Shown here in pieces: positions 1 through 5,884 of a stretch of DNA of 21,790 nt (position 1 is its first letter; every line of letters begins with the position of its first letter). The position numbers and the translations under genes were made by a program. The stretch comes from Endomicrobium sp. (GTDB lineage: Bacteria > Elusimicrobiota > Endomicrobiia > Endomicrobiales > Endomicrobiaceae): contig JAISLV010000100.1 of assembly GCA_031277075.1 (NCBI GenBank), forward strand, positions 1 through 21,790. The letters are read 5' to 3'. The notes beneath the pieces were generated by a model, which saw only the letters and a list, made by a program, of their open reading frames with translations, had not been told where the DNA came from and did no database searches.

Positions 1-2
1 AC

Positions 3-1373
3 GGCAATTATCTTTTGCACAGCATGCTTCCCGTAAACGAGGACGGCGAAATTTCAATAGGCAGGGTGAACGCCGCCGGCGAAATGCAAATTTACGAAGA
101 CGTTGTAGACGAGAATGGAATTCTTAAAACAAAAAGAATAGAAGGGTTGTGGTATAAAGGCGTCCATTACAAAGGCAGAGCGGTTTTTGACGGATTATAC
201 CAAATAGCCGTAGACATAAGAATGTTTGAATATGACAGACCTCTTTCTGAAATTATAGAGGCTCTCACTCTTGTAAATTCCATATACGCCGACGCCACTA
301 CGCTTTTAAAGCCTAAACAGATAGCAAGCGCGGCTTTTAGCGTCGGCGAAAGAGCGATTGCTATAAGAGACGATAACAAAATCGTTTCGCCTCTTACCGT
401 AGGACTTACGGAAATTATGGATAAAATCGCCGTTCCTATAATGTTTGCAGGGCATAATACTATAAGCAAATTAAATAAAGAAAATATCAAAGAAATTGTC
501 CTAGATTCCGACGGACATGTTATGATAGTAAATGTCGACGACGATATGTCTCCCAAATACGGAGGCAGAGGAAGTTATAAAATGTATAATCCGGAGATAG
601 GAATTATAAAAGCCGGGTATAAAGGCGAAAACGACGCCGTTAAAATTTTTTTTCAAGGCAAAGTAGCGGCGTCAAAAGGCAGTTTTATCGGGCGCGTGAC
701 GTCTAATCTTAATATGCTTTTGCTTGAAATTCAAATTTTTAAACAAAATAACAGCATAATATTGAATTTAGATATTGAAGGAAAATCGGGCAGAGAGAAA
801 ATAGAATTATTGCGCGATGCGCAGGCTTATAACCTTGAAATAGTAAAGGCTTCGGATATTTCTTTGTTTTCTTCTTTTGACCCAGTGATAATAAAAGAAA
901 AAATAGAAGTTTTTGAAAGGGTTTTTGACATTGCAATAGTAAAAGTTGACAATGGGACGGATATAACAAGGGCTTATCAGGTAATAATCCCCTCTAGCGA
1001 GGAAACGTCATTTTTAAAACGCAGTTTTAGAGAGGCTGTGTTAGCAAAAGCCGCGTCTTTAATTATAAGCGCTAATTCCGATAAAAAATTTATAGTAGTC
1101 GCTCCTTCTATAACGCGTTTTGAACATATCCGCGAGCTGCCTGCCGGAATTGTCGAAAGGACTGTTTTTATGACGGAGAAACCTAAAAAAATTACAGAGA
1201 ATAATGTTAGCAGGCTAAAAATTCAGCCGCAGGTTTTAGATTCGCTTACAAGAGCTTTCGGAGCAAATTTATCTTTTGAAATGCTGCCTTTTTCCGACTA
1301 TAAAGAAAAAGAAGATATACTCCCTAAAACGCAAGTTTCCGAATTTACGCAGTCAATTCTTTCCGCCGCTTAA
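3..1373 (+). CDS. C-terminal part of an unrecognised protein (5' end outside window)
   Basis: The reading frame is open from base 3 (it reads G-N-Y-L before the first in-frame TTG at 15 and ATG at 24) to TAA at 1371-1373. The true start is therefore probably upstream, and at least 456 residues are present. I do not recognise the family. The visible part is soluble, mixed alpha/beta in character and rich in Ile, Lys and Glu. It has no membrane segment, no obvious repeats and no nucleotide-binding or metal motif. A Gly-rich stretch (KYGGRGSYK) lies near residue 183 counted from base 15, and a basic segment precedes the C-terminal SILSAA. No ribosome-binding site is visible at 15 or 24, which supports truncation. 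It could be the end of a very long protein. Coding status is secure; function is unknown. Confidence 0.8.
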   Translation, partial: GNYLLHSMLPVNEDGEISIGRVNAAGEMQIYEDVVDENGILKTKRIEGLWYKGVHYKGRAVFDGLYQIAVDIRMFEYDRPLSEIIEALTLVNSIYADATTLLKPKQIASAAFSVGERAIAIRDDNKIVSPLTVGLTEIMDKIAVPIMFAGHNTISKLNKENIKEIVLDSDGHVMIVNVDDDMSPKYGGRGSYKMYNPEIGIIKAGYKGENDAVKIFFQGKVAASKGSFIGRVTSNLNMLLLEIQIFKQNNSIILNLDIEGKSGREKIELLRDAQAYNLEIVKASDISLFSSFDPVIIKEKIEVFERVFDIAIVKVDNGTDITRAYQVIIPSSEETSFLKRSFREAVLAKAASLIISANSDKKFIVVAPSITRFEHIRELPAGIVERTVFMTEKPKKITENNVSRLKIQPQVLDSLTRAFGANLSFEMLPFSDYKEKEDILPKTQVSEFTQSILSAA

Positions 1374-1377
1374 AAAC

Positions 1378-1391
1378 GCCGTATATACGGC
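1378..1391. repeat. Perfect 14-bp palindrome just after a stop codon
   Basis: GCCGTATATACGGC is a perfect palindrome starting 5 nt after the stop of the upstream gene. As RNA it could form a 5-bp stem with a TATA loop. No U-run follows, so it is not a standard intrinsic terminator. It might be an mRNA 3'-end stabiliser or a protein-binding site. Confidence 0.4.
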
Positions 1392-1505
1392 AGCCGCATA
1401 AAAGCTATAATAAAATCCCATGCGTCGTCGCAGTTTTTGCCTACCCTTTTGCAAAGATTGCGGAAAATCTTTAGCGGTTGTTTTTTAGATATGACCGTCT
1501 TCAGT

Positions 1506-1534
1506 TTGAAAAGTAAAAATAAAAAACATATAAT
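1506..1534 (+). promoter_or_regulatory. Consensus sigma70-type promoter
   Basis: The -35 box TTGAAA (1506-1511) and the -10 box TATAAT (1529-1534) are separated by exactly 17 nt. This is among the best promoter matches in the window. The expected transcription start is around 1541, which is also the A of an ATG. A terminator hairpin begins only about 43 nt downstream, so the basic transcript would be very short unless it reads through to the gene at 1654. Confidence 0.6.
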
Positions 1535-1540
1535 TGGGTA

Positions 1541-1585
1541 ATGAAAAAATATTACGATAATTTTAAGAATGTTTTAATATTTTAG
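1541..1585 (+). CDS. Possible leaderless 14-residue leader peptide
   Basis: ATG at 1541 lies 6 nt after a consensus -10 box and opens a 14-codon frame (M-K-K-Y-Y-D-N-F-K-N-V-L-I-F) ending with TAG at 1583-1585. The stop overlaps the 5' base of the terminator stem at 1584-1618. There is no Shine-Dalgarno, so translation would have to be leaderless. The layout resembles a transcription-attenuation leader or a tiny independent transcript. A frame this short can also arise by chance. Confidence 0.25.
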   Translation: MKKYYDNFKNVLIF

Positions 1586-1618
1586 CGATAACGCGTTTTA
1601 TGCGTTGTCGCTTTTTTT
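1584..1618 (+). terminator. Strong intrinsic terminator
   Basis: The stem is GCGATAACGC (1585-1594) against GCGTTGTCGC (1602-1611). It has 10 pairs including one G-U, with an additional A-U pair possible at its base (1584 with 1612). The loop is about 7 nt, and a run of seven T (1612-1618) follows. It could end transcripts from the upstream gene or from the promoter at 1506-1534. Confidence 0.85.
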
Positions 1619-1631
1619 ATTTTCATATAAT
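1605..1631 (+). promoter_or_regulatory. Possible promoter of the barrel/TPR gene
   Basis: A perfect TATAAT lies at 1626-1631, 22 nt before the ATG at 1654. The best -35 candidate is TTGTCG (1605-1610) with a short 15-nt spacer, and it sits inside the 3' arm of the terminator. The predicted start is near 1638, giving a short leader. The -10 is convincing and the -35 is not. Confidence 0.4.
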
Positions 1632-1653
1632 TTTAGCGGACAAAGACTAAAAA

Positions 1654-3435
1654 ATGCGAAACGCTTCCCGTAAAATAATTTTAATACTGCTTTTATTTTT
1701 AGTTTCTCAGCTTTCTTTTGCGGCAAACGGCAGAAGAAAGCATTTTTTTTCGCACGGTTCTGGGACGGCGGCTGTGGGAGCCGGCGAAACTCTTTTTGCA
1801 GGATTAAAAGACCCCGCCGTTATTCAATATAATCCGTCTGCGGTTGTTTTACAAAAAGAGAGCGGCGCGAGTTTAGCCTATTTTGAACTTTTTGAAGGCA
1901 GCTCCTACAACAGCGCGGCGCTTGTTTTGGGGTTGGGCGGTAATTATTATATCGGCGCGTCGGCTGCAAATTTGTCAAGCGGGGAAATGGAAATCAGGGA
2001 AACCATATACAGCGTTCCGCTGGAAACTTCGGTAAATACTTGGGGCTATATAATGTCTGGCGCAGGATTTATAGACGGGCTTGGGCTTGCTTACGGGTTA
2101 AACGTAAAGTATTTATACTACGATTTATACGAAAGCGCGGGAGGAACCGTTCTTTTAGACGCGGGTTTTTCAAAATTTTTAAAAGGACCGTCAATTTACG
2201 GGTTGGAGTCAAAAATTCTTTTGGGTTTTGCGGCGCAAAATTTTGCTTTCGGCGAATTAAAAGTTAATTCCGACGCTGACGCCGTAGCTTCAATTTACAG
2301 ATTCAGCTCGGCTTTTTCAATTCCGATATTTTACAGATTTCAAAACCAAGATACTTTAAATATCTATGCGGATTTAAAATACGAAGACGATTTTTTAGAC
2401 GTCTGCTCGGGTCTTGCCTATATTCTTGCGGGCAGGCTGGCGTTTCGCGCAGGATATTACGGGCAACATTTTACTTTTGGGTTTGGCGTTGAAATGTTTG
2501 GCGCGGCGTTTGATTACGCGGCGGATTTCGGCGAGCTTGACTTTATTCATAGGTTTGGAATTTCATATAAATGGGGATCTAGCGGAAAGAAAAACAAAGA
2601 CGAGCTTTACTTTGAAGCCAAAGAGGCTTTAAACCAAGAAAAACTTACGCTTAAAGAAGCGGAAACAAAATTTAAGAAAGCTAAAAAATTTTATAGCTCA
2701 GGTCAATATTTAAGAGCGACGGACTTGCTTTCTGAGATAATAGTGTCGTATCCGAACTTTGAATCGCCTTTGCATTTTTACAATAAAATGAATTCCGATA
2801 TGCAAAAGACGGCTTATTCCGACGAAGAGCTTGATTTTGGCAAATATTCTTACGCTCAAGGTTATTGCGCTTATTATAAAACGGAGTATAAAGAAGCGTT
2901 AGTTATGTGGGATAAATATATGCAGTTTTCAGGAGACAACGAAGAGATAGAAGAATATTATAATAAAATCAACGACGCGCTTAAACTTGAAAAATTAAGA
3001 CTGCGCGAAGAAACGCTTGACAAAGAAGCCGACGCGCTTTTTAAAAAAGGCGTTGCGGAATTTAACGCGCAAAAATGGATAAACTGCGTAAAGGTTATGG
3101 AAAAGCTGCAAAAGTTTGTAAAAGAAAATAATTTTTCAAAGTCTGTGGAATATTATTCAAAAGCGAAAGATTATATAGACAAAAGCGTCGCTGAACTTAC
3201 AAAACTTATAAATAGCGGTAAAAATACGATTGAACCGAGCCGAAACGGCGCGCCTGAAGAAAAGCGCGAAGTTGACGAAGACGCCGCAGACAAAAAATAC
3301 AACGAGGGTCTTATATTATACGCGCAAGGCAGATACTTTGAAGCCGAACGCGCTTGGGAGCTTACGTTGCGCCTCAATCCAGCGCATCAAAAAGCGAAAA
3401 TCGCCCTGTCAAAAATCCGCCAAACGCAACGGTAA
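1654..3435 (+). CDS. PorV-like outer-membrane beta-barrel with C-terminal TPR domain
   Basis: The 593-residue product starts with a signal peptide: basic MRNASRK, a hydrophobic core, and likely cleavage after the SFAA near residue 24. Residues of about 30-307 are Gly- and aromatic-rich with alternating hydrophobicity. They contain the opening typical of PorV/UPF0164-type barrels: G-S-G-T-A-A-V-G-A-G-E near residue 36, then K-D-P-A-V-I-Q-Y-N-P-S-A. The barrel ends near R-F-G-I-S-Y-K-W (about 300-307). A Lys/Glu-rich helical region follows with TPR-like units, clearest at 546-590 (Y-N-E-G-L-I-L-Y-A-Q-G-R-Y-F-E-A-E, then L-R-L-N-P). The protein is probably anchored in the outer membrane with a periplasmic TPR scaffold, but its partner is not identifiable here. 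The Shine-Dalgarno is weak. The start was chosen because it gives a complete signal peptide. Confidence 0.75.
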   Translation: MRNASRKIILILLLFLVSQLSFAANGRRKHFFSHGSGTAAVGAGETLFAGLKDPAVIQYNPSAVVLQKESGASLAYFELFEGSSYNSAALVLGLGGNYYIGASAANLSSGEMEIRETIYSVPLETSVNTWGYIMSGAGFIDGLGLAYGLNVKYLYYDLYESAGGTVLLDAGFSKFLKGPSIYGLESKILLGFAAQNFAFGELKVNSDADAVASIYRFSSAFSIPIFYRFQNQDTLNIYADLKYEDDFLDVCSGLAYILAGRLAFRAGYYGQHFTFGFGVEMFGAAFDYAADFGELDFIHRFGISYKWGSSGKKNKDELYFEAKEALNQEKLTLKEAETKFKKAKKFYSSGQYLRATDLLSEIIVSYPNFESPLHFYNKMNSDMQKTAYSDEELDFGKYSYAQGYCAYYKTEYKEALVMWDKYMQFSGDNEEIEEYYNKINDALKLEKLRLREETLDKEADALFKKGVAEFNAQKWINCVKVMEKLQKFVKENNFSKSVEYYSKAKDYIDKSVAELTKLINSGKNTIEPSRNGAPEEKREVDEDAADKKYNEGLILYAQGRYFEAERAWELTLRLNPAHQKAKIALSKIRQTQR

Positions 3436-3436
3436 A

Positions 3437-3454
3437 TTTGATATAATTGAATAA
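3437..3454 (+). promoter_or_regulatory. Extended -10 promoter with leaderless start
   Basis: TG-A-TATAAT (3439-3447) is a perfect extended -10 element, which can work without a good -35; none is seen. The ATG of the next gene begins at 3454, 6 nt after the box, where the transcript itself would start. No Shine-Dalgarno precedes that ATG, so the gene is probably read from a leaderless mRNA. Confidence 0.55.
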
Positions 3455-4323
3455 TGAATGAAATAAACGACGTTTTAGTTGATTTCGGTTCGATAGAAAA
3501 GAATCTCCGAAGATACAAAATCAAAGATAGGGGAGTTCACGCTATTGAAACCGAAAAAATAGTCGGGAGCTTAGGAAGATACAACGATTTTAGCGAGAAT
3601 CTGCTGCCTCGCAGGGGCGACTCGGGGCTTCGCTATGAAAGCGTAAAACAGTGCCTTCTTAACGGAGTAAATTTCCCGCCGATAAAAGTTTATCAGGTGC
3701 TGGATAATTATTTCGTTATAGACGGGCATCACAGGCTTATGGCGGCAAGAAAAGTGTTTAACGCAAAATACATAGACGCCGAAGTTTTGGAGGTGATTTT
3801 TGAGTTTGAAATTTCTCCTAACAAATCTTATTCCTATAACACGGAAAGGGCGAAGGAATTTCTTATAAAGCTGGAAGAACACTTTTTTCAGAAGAAAACT
3901 TTTCTTTCAAACGCCGTGCTGAAATGCCCGTTAAAAGTGACGGAGCTTGTAAGTTACGGCAAACTTTACGAAGAGATAGAAAATTACCGCGCAAGCGCAA
4001 ACTCGGGCGAATTCCAAAAAAAGTCTATAATATTTGCTTCTTATAATTGGTATGAAAAACGTTTTCTTCCCGCGGTTGAAATTATGGACGAAGACGACAT
4101 TTTAGGCGGTTTTCCTCACAGAACCCACACGGATTTATACGTTTGGATACAACAGCACAAATACTATTTAAGCCAAAAAACAGGCTACGACGTAGGGTTT
4201 GATTTTACCGCGCAGGATTTTTTGAAAAAATATAAGAAATCAAAAGGTCTTTATATGTTGCCTTCAAAAATAAAAGAAGCGTTGAAAAATATTAAAGAGC
4301 AGATAAAAGAGCTGAAAGATTAG
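3454..4323 (+). CDS. ParB/Srx-fold domain protein, role unknown
   Basis: The product has 289 residues. Residues of about 25-115 resemble a ParB/sulfiredoxin-type fold: I-V-G-S-L-G-R-Y near 36-43, P-P-I-K-V-Y near 75-80, and V-I-D-G-H-H-R-L-M-A-A at 88-98. The D-G-H-H-R box matches the conserved box of ParB-like domains. A second domain (about 165-270) includes F-P-H-R-T-H-T-D-L-Y-V-W-I, similar to regions I recall from DUF4032-type proteins. There is no helix-turn-helix of the chromosome-partitioning type, and no parA or parS-like repeat is nearby, so this is probably not the segregation ParB. It starts 18 nt after the barrel gene but appears to have its own promoter. Whether it binds DNA or a nucleotide is unknown. 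Confidence 0.65.
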   Translation: MNEINDVLVDFGSIEKNLRRYKIKDRGVHAIETEKIVGSLGRYNDFSENLLPRRGDSGLRYESVKQCLLNGVNFPPIKVYQVLDNYFVIDGHHRLMAARKVFNAKYIDAEVLEVIFEFEISPNKSYSYNTERAKEFLIKLEEHFFQKKTFLSNAVLKCPLKVTELVSYGKLYEEIENYRASANSGEFQKKSIIFASYNWYEKRFLPAVEIMDEDDILGGFPHRTHTDLYVWIQQHKYYLSQKTGYDVGFDFTAQDFLKKYKKSKGLYMLPSKIKEALKNIKEQIKELKD

Positions 4324-4346
4324 AACGCGAGTTCAAACGCGCGCAT

Positions 4347-4406
4347 AAACGCATAGCTGCGGGGATTTTTGAGTTTGCCGCGGTTAAATTTATTTTCTAT
4401 GCGTTT
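4347..4406. repeat. 10-bp perfect inverted repeat in spacer
   Basis: AAACGCATAG (4347-4356) and CTATGCGTTT (4397-4406) are perfect reverse complements separated by 40 nt. Inside them GCGG (4359-4362) can pair with CCGC (4378-4381), so the whole spacer could fold into a long hairpin. The following bases are only moderately T-rich. It may be a weak terminator or a regulatory structure upstream of the phosphoesterase. Confidence 0.4.
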
Positions 4407-4434
4407 GTTCGTCTTTCAATAAGGTTTATTTTTT

Positions 4435-5154
4435 ATGAAGATATTGGCGGTATCGGACGTTGAAGATAAATTACTTGAAAAGATTATAGAAAAAACGCCT
4501 GAGAAAGTAAAAAGCGTTGACTGTATCTTTTCCTGCGGAGATCTGCAAGGCGATTATATTGAATATATTACCGACGCTTTATCAAAAAGCCTTTACTACG
4601 TAGTCGGCAATCATTACGCTTTGCAGTTTTACGGAAAAGAGCTGAAAAAAAGGCATTTATTAAAAAAACTATATTTCGGCAAAGGGATGCGCCTTCATTT
4701 CGGCGGAATAGATATGCACGGCAGAATTGAAATCGTCGGCGATTATATAGTGGCGGGTTTCGGCGGGGCGATGAGATATAATCCGGGTTTTTTCCAGTTT
4801 GAAGAGATTGAAATGGAAAAACTTGTAAAAAAAGTCCGCGCCGATATTTTGCGTCAGAGAATAATAGACTTTTTACTTTTTAGGAAGAGAAAAAAACTTA
4901 TAGCTATGTCGCATGCGCCTATTGCGGGGGTGCATGATAAAAGCGATAAATGCCATAAAGGCTTTAAATGTTTCAGAGATTTTTTGTTTAAAGAAAAGCC
5001 GATATTATGGCTTCACGGGCATATTCATTTTGAAGGGCAAAGCCGCAGGCAGGAAACTATGCTTGACGAAACTTTGATAACAAACGTATATTCTTCAAAA
5101 ATAATTGAAATAAAAAAAAGTGAAATCAAAACCCTCAACGTAAATGAATTGTAA
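4435..5154 (+). CDS. Calcineurin-like metallophosphoesterase
   Basis: The 239-residue product shows the metallophosphoesterase motif series: S-D-V-E (7-10), C-G-D (34-36), G-N-H (58-60), S-H-A-P (159-162) and H-G-H-I-H (194-198). In the family these residues bind two metal ions and hydrolyse phosphoester bonds. The first motif is normally D-x-H; here the third residue is Glu (E10), which changes one metal ligand. No signal peptide or membrane segment is visible, so it is probably cytoplasmic. The substrate cannot be deduced: Ser/Thr phosphatase, cyclic-nucleotide and nucleotide phosphodiesterase activities all occur in this superfamily. A weak AAGG at 4421-4424 precedes the start by 10 nt. 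It follows the ParB-fold gene by 111 nt. Confidence 0.8.
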   Translation: MKILAVSDVEDKLLEKIIEKTPEKVKSVDCIFSCGDLQGDYIEYITDALSKSLYYVVGNHYALQFYGKELKKRHLLKKLYFGKGMRLHFGGIDMHGRIEIVGDYIVAGFGGAMRYNPGFFQFEEIEMEKLVKKVRADILRQRIIDFLLFRKRKKLIAMSHAPIAGVHDKSDKCHKGFKCFRDFLFKEKPILWLHGHIHFEGQSRRQETMLDETLITNVYSSKIIEIKKSEIKTLNVNEL

Positions 5155-5298
5155 ATTAGACATCCATATTCTTGGAACGCTGTCCAAAAATTGCGGTAAT
5201 TACGGGCATAATATGTTTTTATGAGCGCTCAATCAATAAATTTTTATTTTTTTGAAAAATCATTGAAAAAACAGCTTAAATGCAGCGTCGCCTTCAAA

Positions 5299-5327
5299 TT
5301 GAATTTTTTCCGGGAGTTTGATAAAAT
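5299..5327 (+). promoter_or_regulatory. tRNA promoter
   Basis: The -35 TTGAAT (5299-5304) and the -10 TAAAAT (5322-5327) are 17 nt apart, with a TG one base before the -10 (extended -10). The predicted start is near 5334, about 11 nt before tRNA-Lys. The 12-mer TTTGATAAAATC recurs at the rpsB promoter. Confidence 0.65.
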
Positions 5328-5344
5328 CCTTGTGTATTTTTTTC

Positions 5345-5417
5345 GCGCCATTAGCTCAATTGGTAGAGCAAACGACTCTTAATCGTTAGGTTATAGGTTC
5401 AATTCCTATATGGCGCA
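5345..5417 (+). tRNA. tRNA-Lys (anticodon CUU)
   Basis: The 73 nt fold as a full cloverleaf. The acceptor GCGCCAT pairs perfectly with ATGGCGC. The D stem is GCTC/GAGC, the anticodon stem AACGA/TCGTT with loop CTCTTAA (anticodon CTT), and the T stem ATAGG/CCTAT with loop TTCAATT. The discriminator is A. The CCA end is not encoded. It reads the AAG lysine codon. Confidence 0.97.
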
Positions 5418-5429
5418 TGCGATATATAG

Positions 5430-5474
5430 AACGCATTTAAAGCCAAACGGAGCTTGTGTGCGTTTTGTTTTTTT
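5430..5474 (+). terminator. Terminator-like hairpin between two tRNA genes
   Basis: AACGCA (5430-5435) pairs with TGCGTT (5459-5464), and inside it AAGC (5440-5443) pairs with GCTT (5452-5455). The 3' arm runs into TTTTGTTTTTTT (5463-5474). This looks like an intrinsic terminator for the tRNA-Lys transcript. However, tRNA-Leu begins 9 nt later and no separate promoter fits between them, so termination may be partial. Confidence 0.55.
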
Positions 5475-5483
5475 ATATTTAAA

Positions 5484-5565
5484 GCGGGCGTGGCGGAATT
5501 GGCAGACGCGTATGGCTTAGGACCATATACCGCAAGGTGTGGGGGTTCAAGTCACTCCGTCCGCA
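5484..5565 (+). tRNA. tRNA-Leu (anticodon UAG)
   Basis: This is an 82-nt class II tRNA. The acceptor GCGGGCG pairs with CGTCCGC (one G-U). The anticodon stem TATGG/CCATA closes the loop CTTAGGA, with TAG at 5518-5520. A long variable arm (ACC-GCAA-GGT) and T loop TTCAAGT are typical of tRNA-Leu, and the discriminator is A. The T stem GGGGG (5541-5545) against CACTC (5553-5557) has one G-A mismatch and one G-U pair. CCA is not encoded. It reads CUA leucine codons. Confidence 0.95.
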
Positions 5566-5697
5566 AAAATGATTTGGGCGTCTTGCAAAAACCTATAATG
5601 TTCGTAATTGCCGCAAATTTTGCGGCAGTTCAAAGAAGAAAATGAAGGGCGTCCTAAGAGCAAGGACGGACAAATTTTCTGATGTAGAAATGCCGCA

Positions 5698-5710
5698 GAG
5701 ACAATGTCTC
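5698..5710. repeat. 13-nt palindromic repeat, copy 1
   Basis: GAGACAATGTCTC can form a 5-bp stem (GAGAC/GTCTC) around AAT. An identical 13-mer is at 14810-14822 in the other long non-coding gap, also next to a GCCGCA motif. Confidence 0.5.
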
Positions 5711-5814
5711 AAGGGGCAAGGCAAGGACTGGCGTTAGGGTTTTTAGAGACGCGCATTTGGGACTTAGGTTATTTGCTTTCGCGCAAACTTCCATCGTCCT
5801 TTCTTTGTCTAAAC

Positions 5815-5842
5815 TTGCATTTTAACCGCGCGCTTTTATAAA
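5815..5842 (+). promoter_or_regulatory. Probable tig promoter
   Basis: TTGCAT (5815-5820) and TATAAA (5837-5842) are 16 nt apart, about 42 nt before the tig start. A second TATAAA lies at 5846-5851. The Shine-Dalgarno AGGGGA is at 5871-5876. It would drive tig and probably the clp genes. Confidence 0.45.
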
Positions 5843-5884
5843 CGCTATAAATGCGCCGCAACTATTAATAAGGGGAACTTTCAA

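Larger units (their letters stand above)
5566..5884. other. 319-nt gap without a convincing gene
   Basis: No plausible protein gene was found. The gap holds a 10-bp hairpin with one wobble pair (AATTGCCGCA, then TGCGGCAGTT, about 5607-5630) without a T-run, and a 6-bp stem at 5650-5668. It also holds the palindromic 13-mer GAGACAATGTCTC (5698-5710), which recurs at 14810-14822, and a GCAAGGAC direct repeat (about 5660 and 5722). The tig promoter lies at its end. It may include a processed tRNA 3' trailer or a decayed element. Confidence 0.5.

Noticed and set aside
1420..1488. 22-codon frame with three cysteines (C-L-P-F-C-K-D-C) after a TATAAT at 1406-1411
   Set aside because: Too short, no Shine-Dalgarno, no -35 box and no fourth cysteine for a zinc site. 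It may be a chance frame or a remnant.
5454..5645. 63-codon frame over tRNA-Leu
   Set aside because: It reads straight through the tRNA gene and has no ribosome-binding site.
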